DNA of 64,000 nucleotides, taken from contig CAVRYH010000005.1 of NCBI GenBank assembly GCA_963725395.1, positions 372,001 to 436,000 on the forward strand. Direction: 5' to 3'. The notes under the pieces are model-generated. The model made no database searches. It had not been told where the DNA came from and was given only the letters and a program-made list of their open reading frames with translations. The translations under genes and the position numbers were made by a program. Origin of the DNA: Bog-756 sp963725395 (GTDB taxonomy: Bacteria; Actinomycetota; Acidimicrobiia; Acidimicrobiales; RAAP-2). This document shows, piece after piece, positions 61,147 to 64,000 of this stretch. Position 1 is the first letter of the stretch. Every line of letters begins with the position of its first letter.

Positions 61147-61758
61147 ATGGATCGACGCTCGAAGGCCGCGGCGAAGACGGCGGCCAAGAGGCCCTCGGCG
61201 GCCGGTTCGGACGAGGTTCGCACACCCATGTCCTCCACCCGTCGGGCCCTGGTGCTCAACGCCACCTTCGAGCCACTGGGGATCGTCTCCTCCCGGCGTG
61301 CGGTCCTGTTGGTCCTCGACACCAAGGCTGAGCTTGTCCACACCACCGAACGGGTCTTCCGTGCGGAGCGGATGACGGTGCCGGAGCCCTCCGTTGTGCG
61401 CCTGGTGCGCTACGTGCACGTCCCGCACCACTACCGGGTGGCCGTCAACCGTCGCACCGTCTTCGCTCGGGACGGGTCACGCTGTCAGTACTGCGGGTCC
61501 GCTGCCGAGAACCTCGACCATGTGATACCTCGCAGCAAGGGCGGCGGCCACACGTGGGAGAACGTCGTCGCCGCCTGCCGGCGGTGCAACACCCGCAAGG
61601 AGGACCGCCTCCCCCACGAGGCCGGCATGGTCCTCCGCTCGACCCCCGTCGCCCCGCGTCATCGAGTGCAGCTCCTGGCGTTGTGCGGTGGTGCCAGCGA
61701 CGACTGGATCACCTACCTCGGGGGTGGTCCGGTCCGACCCGAGCAACTAACGGCCTGA
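61147..61758 (+). CDS. HNH endonuclease family protein
   Basis: 203 residues. A basic 25-residue N-terminus, a conserved domain ALVLNATFEPLGIVSSRRAV, then the HNH site: CQYCGSAAENLDHVIPRSKGG, H-TWENVVAACRRCNTRK, with two CxxC zinc pairs. This architecture is a widespread chromosomal actinobacterial HNH protein, not tied to phage or restriction here. Role unknown; a housekeeping nicking or repair function is a guess. Confidence 0.9.
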   Translation: MDRRSKAAAKTAAKRPSAAGSDEVRTPMSSTRRALVLNATFEPLGIVSSRRAVLLVLDTKAELVHTTERVFRAERMTVPEPSVVRLVRYVHVPHHYRVAVNRRTVFARDGSRCQYCGSAAENLDHVIPRSKGGGHTWENVVAACRRCNTRKEDRLPHEAGMVLRSTPVAPRHRVQLLALCGGASDDWITYLGGGPVRPEQLTA

Positions 61759-61761
61759 GGG

Positions 61762-61798
61762 ACCCTCCTGGACCCCATCGCCGGGTCCGCCCGAGGGT
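61762..61798 (+). terminator. Nested hairpin after the HNH gene
   Basis: Outer stem ACCCTC (61762-61767)/GAGGGT (61793-61798) encloses inner stem GGACCC (61770-61775)/GGGTCC (61783-61788). It starts four bases after the stop and ends 14 before the next GTG. No T tract. Confidence 0.45.
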
Positions 61799-61812
61799 GG
61801 GAACATGACGGT

Positions 61813-62526
61813 GTGGCCCGTCAGTGGATGGTGGAGGAGCGCGCCGGCGACGCCGCTACCCTGCATGCCTCGTGGCCCGGGGCCGAGGCCCGACCGGACC
61901 GGGCACTCGTGGCGGTGTGCCGGGTGGACGCTCCCGCTGTTGTGCTCGGTTCGACGCAGCCGGACCGGGTTGTCGACGCCGACCGGGCGGCTGCCGCCGG
62001 AATCGCCGTGGCGCGTCGCCGCTCGGGTGGGGGGGCGGTGCTGGTGACGCCCGGGGATCCGGTGTGGGTGGACGTATGGCTCCCGGCCGGCCATCCCCAG
62101 TGGCGCAGCGACGTCGGGCTCGCCTTCCACTGGCTGGGTGAGGCCTGGTCCGGCGCGCTCGCCGGTGCGGGTCTCACCGGGTTGGCCTACCATCGGCAGG
62201 GCTACGTGTCGTGCACCCGCTGGTCGTCGCTCGTGTGCTTCGGAGGTGTGGGGGCCGGTGAGGTGGTGACCGCGGAGGGTCGCAAGTTGGTGGGCCTCGC
62301 GCAGCGACGGAACCGGGCCGGTGCGTGGTTCCACGGGGCCTGTGTCCTGCAGTGGGACCCCGGACCCCTCGTGGACATCCTGGCCATGGGGCCCGACGAC
62401 AGGGGCCGGGCACGGGCGGAGCTCGCCACCGCGGTGGTCGGGACCTCCGAGCTGTGTCGCGTGGCCGGACGAGCCCCCCTGGCCGGCGCGGCCATCGTCA
62501 CCGCCTTCCTCGACGCGCTGCCCTGA
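61813..62526 (+). CDS. Lipoate/octanoate protein ligase-like (BPL/LPL domain) protein
   Basis: 237 residues. VARRRSGGGAVLVTPGDPVWVDV contains the RRxSGGGAV(L/Y) active-site loop, and GRKLVGLAQRR the lysine that attacks the carboxyl in lipoate ligases and octanoyltransferases (LplA/LipM). No lipA or lipoylated subunit gene is adjacent, and the sequence is short of the accessory domain, so it could act as an octanoyltransferase or in scavenging. GTG 61813. Confidence 0.82.
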   Translation: MARQWMVEERAGDAATLHASWPGAEARPDRALVAVCRVDAPAVVLGSTQPDRVVDADRAAAAGIAVARRRSGGGAVLVTPGDPVWVDVWLPAGHPQWRSDVGLAFHWLGEAWSGALAGAGLTGLAYHRQGYVSCTRWSSLVCFGGVGAGEVVTAEGRKLVGLAQRRNRAGAWFHGACVLQWDPGPLVDILAMGPDDRGRARAELATAVVGTSELCRVAGRAPLAGAAIVTAFLDALP

Positions 62527-62533
62527 CCCGCCG

Positions 62534-62549
62534 GCCCGCCTCGGCGGGC
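62534..62549 (+). terminator. Hairpin upstream of the mraZ region
   Basis: GCCCGC/GCGGGC with a CTCG loop, eight bases after the ligase-like gene. It would insulate the dcw cluster from upstream transcription. Confidence 0.45.
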
Positions 62550-62674
62550 GGCAGTGGTGGTGCGGCGGACGGTGGTGCAACCGGTGCGCCACCCGCCTTG
62601 GCGCAACAGAACGCGCGGGTCGCTCGCTCCATCGCGGGCCGGAAATGCCTCCAGTAGTGCCCGAGTGGTTGACC

Positions 62675-62719
62675 AGTGGGGGACGGGGGCGTAAAGTGGC
62701 GCAAAGTGGTGTGAAAGGG
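62675..62719 (+). promoter_or_regulatory. Probable MraZ operator: GTGG boxes at 10-bp period
   Basis: AGTGG occurs at 62675, 62695 and 62705, with G-rich GGGGG at 62685 and AAGGG at 62715, all on one 10-bp register; another AGTGG lies at 62664. MraZ binds three or four TGGGN/GTGG boxes spaced by one helical turn upstream of its own gene. The position, 60-100 bp before mraZ, fits autorepression of the dcw cluster. Confidence 0.75.
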
Positions 62720-62777
62720 AGGGATCCGAACCGTCGGGTTCTGGGCACTGCGGGGAGCATTGTGGGAGCAATCACCA

Positions 62778-63197
62778 GTGGCACGGTTCTTCGGCAGGTA
62801 CGAGCATTCGCTCGACGACAAGGGAAGGGTCATCCTCCCGTCGAAGTTCCGCGGACCGTTCGAACACGGCGGGTATCTGACCGAGTACCAGGACGGGTGC
62901 CTGTCGCTGTGGACGCCGGACGAGTTCGAACAGCAGATGGAGACGATGCTGGAGCGGGCGACGGCCGGCCGGAGCGACCGGAACCTCGTACGGCTCTGGG
63001 CATCGACCTCCCACGAGCTGGAGATCGACCGGCAGGGACGGATGGCCATTCCGGCCCGACTGCGGGAGTACGCGGGACTGGTCAGCGACGTCCTGGTGCT
63101 CGGAGCGATCGACCGGGTGGAACTGTGGAACCGGGAGTCGTGGGATCAAAAGGTGCTGCCCGAAGAGGAACGTCTGACCCAGGGCGACGACGGTTGA
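62778..63197 (+). CDS. mraZ: Transcriptional regulator MraZ
   Basis: 139 residues with two AbrB/SpoVT-type half-domains, marked DDKGRVILPSKFR (about 13-25) and DRQGRMAIPARLR (about 77-89). It forms a ring-shaped oligomer that binds the repeat boxes upstream. GTG 62778 yields MARFFGRYEHSLDDKGR, the family start; TTG 62760 would add six residues. First gene of the division and cell-wall cluster. Confidence 0.96.
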   Translation: MARFFGRYEHSLDDKGRVILPSKFRGPFEHGGYLTEYQDGCLSLWTPDEFEQQMETMLERATAGRSDRNLVRLWASTSHELEIDRQGRMAIPARLREYAGLVSDVLVLGAIDRVELWNRESWDQKVLPEEERLTQGDDG

Positions 63198-63205
63198 GTG
63201 ACGCC

Positions 63206-63727
63206 GTGCGCCTCCACGTGGTCCGCCACGATGTCGATGAGAAGCTCGATTCCGCCAGCGCCGCAGGCGATGCGGCCGCCGTGGGCCTCGCGGGCGGGGG
63301 GGGCGACCGCTCCGGGACCGACCGGATCAGCCCTGACCATCCGAGCCTCGACCGGCTGCCGGCGGACGAGGACGCCTCCCTGCCGGCCGGCAATGCGAAG
63401 GGGCCCTCGAACTCCATCACCTCCATCACCTCCCTCACTGCCCTTCCCGCGCCACCGGCGGCACCCAGGCGATCGCGGCATACCGGCCCACGGGCCGGCC
63501 GCCTGCGCCAGGCCGTCCCACCGGCCGCCGACCCGGAGCGGCCCCACCGACCGACGCCGTATGAATCGGGCCTGGCCGCGGTGGCCCGCCACGACGTCCA
63601 CATCGAACGTGTCTGGCCCATGCGCAGTCCCTCGACCGGATCCCTGGAAGGATCCTCCTCCGCCTACTTCCAGGGAGTGTGTCGCGGCACTCCACCCGCA
63701 ACCATCGTGCCGGTCGGGGGACTGCGG
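63206..63727 (+). other. Open frame joined to rsmH: N-terminal extension or intergenic region
   Basis: A GTG eight bases after mraZ opens a frame with no stop through 174 codons into rsmH. Its G+C at third positions is about 83%, somewhat above random for this DNA. The product is low-complexity (ITSITSLTALPAPPAAP) and basic, with no family motif. Either RsmH carries a long N-terminal extension, shorter versions of which exist in mycobacteria, or this is a 530-bp spacer. The other frame at 63198-63731 is Pro/Arg/Ser-rich and looks like a shadow. Confidence 0.4.
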
Positions 63728-64000
63728 ATGAGCCAGGACTTCTCCCACGACCCGGTCATGGTGGCCGAGGTGGTCGAGCTGCTGCGCCCGGTCCCCCCCG
63801 GGCTGGTCGTCGACGCCACCCTGGGTGGCGGGGGCCACGCCGCAGCCCTGCTCTCCGCCCTCCCTGGGGTGCAGGTCCTCGGGATCGACCGGGACCCGCT
63901 CGCCGTGGAGGCGGCCGCGCTGACCCTGGCCCCCTTCAGGGACCGGGTCCTGATCCGCCGCTCGCGCTTCGACGTCATGGCCCACGTCATCGACGAGGCC
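63728..64000 (+). CDS. rsmH: 16S rRNA m4C1402 methyltransferase RsmH, N-terminal fragment
   Basis: Runs off the window end; 91 residues are visible from ATG 63728 (MSQDFSHDPVMVAEVVELL). SHDPVMVAEV is the family start and VVDATLGGGGHAAALL is SAM motif I; LGIDRDPLAVEAA is motif II. GGGGGA lies eight bases before the ATG. The true start may be the upstream GTG at 63206. Follows mraZ as in nearly all dcw clusters. Confidence 0.93.
   Translation, partial: MSQDFSHDPVMVAEVVELLRPVPPGLVVDATLGGGGHAAALLSALPGVQVLGIDRDPLAVEAAALTLAPFRDRVLIRRSRFDVMAHVIDEA

Noticed and set aside
61147..61758. HNH gene as sign of a mobile element or restriction system
   Set aside because: No methyltransferase, integrase, portal or terminase gene nearby, composition matches neighbours, and the architecture is a common chromosomal actinobacterial HNH protein.
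63198..63731. 177-codon frame after mraZ
   Set aside because: Pro/Arg/Ser/Thr-rich shadow; the frame shared with rsmH is the more likely one if any of this is coding.

Overview
High-GC window from an actinobacterium, most likely of the class Acidimicrobiia (inferred, no taxonomic search was run). The support is: GTG starts and 4-nt ATGA/GTGA gene overlaps throughout; an actinobacterial lexA / LysM-protein / nrdR block; a FAD-fold metabolism rich in acyl-CoA dehydrogenases and an NDMA-dependent alcohol dehydrogenase; secreted proteins with GYWLVASDGG-type repeats; and very frequent leaderless starts in which a TANNNT -10 box sits 5-8 nt before the start codon. No rRNA, CRISPR array, insertion sequence, integrase or prophage gene was seen, so this looks like chromosomal core and cell-envelope DNA.

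Layout. 1-6300: fatty-acid/steroid-like catabolism (amidohydrolase fragment, 3Fe-4S ferredoxin, two adjacent acyl-CoA dehydrogenases, epoxide hydrolase, crotonase, NDMA-dependent alcohol dehydrogenase), then a tRNA-Leu. 6600-19400: a surface-polysaccharide cluster built of repeated modules (two methyltransferase-like proteins, three glycosyltransferases of one paralogous type, two of another) around a Wzm/Wzt-type ABC exporter, with a ClpP protease gene translationally coupled to the exporter and a PMT-like membrane glycosyltransferase at the end. 19700-24050: two secreted proteins, a beta-propeller protein and a SpoIID/LytB protein, both ending in six 42-residue repeats. 24100-29800: a kinase-like protein and an LPG-synthase-type membrane protein that look like one split gene, a DinB-fold protein, HAD phosphatase, crotonase and 1-Cys peroxiredoxin. 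30000-43400: rpsO, pnp, M16 peptidase, dapB, two paralogous TetR regulators, a di-iron ferritin-like protein, dapA, RNase J and ftsK. 43400-54200: D,D-carboxypeptidase, thrB, queF, miaB, miaA, dapF, hflX, dapC, dapD, dapE. 54200-64000: aldo/keto reductase, the SOS block (lexA, LysM protein, nrdR), PIG-L deacetylase, dinB, DUF3040 protein, a frameshifted ROK kinase, a small conserved protein, HNH endonuclease, lipoate-ligase-like protein, and the start of the division/cell-wall (dcw) cluster with mraZ and rsmH.

How it works together. Six genes of the succinylase route to meso-diaminopimelate (dapA, B, C, D, E, F) lie in this one window and feed lysine and peptidoglycan, next to division and wall genes (ftsK, S11 carboxypeptidase, mraZ, rsmH). 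The polysaccharide cluster would assemble a glycan in the cytoplasm, recognise its end through the Wzt C-terminal domain and export it. DNA damage is handled by a LexA circuit with four SOS boxes between lexA and a LysM membrane protein that is positioned like mycobacterial ChiZ and Bacillus YneA. The most unusual things are the modular glycosyltransferase cluster with embedded ClpP, the repeat-bearing secreted pair, the two genes broken by apparent frameshifts, and the pervasive leaderless promoter pattern.
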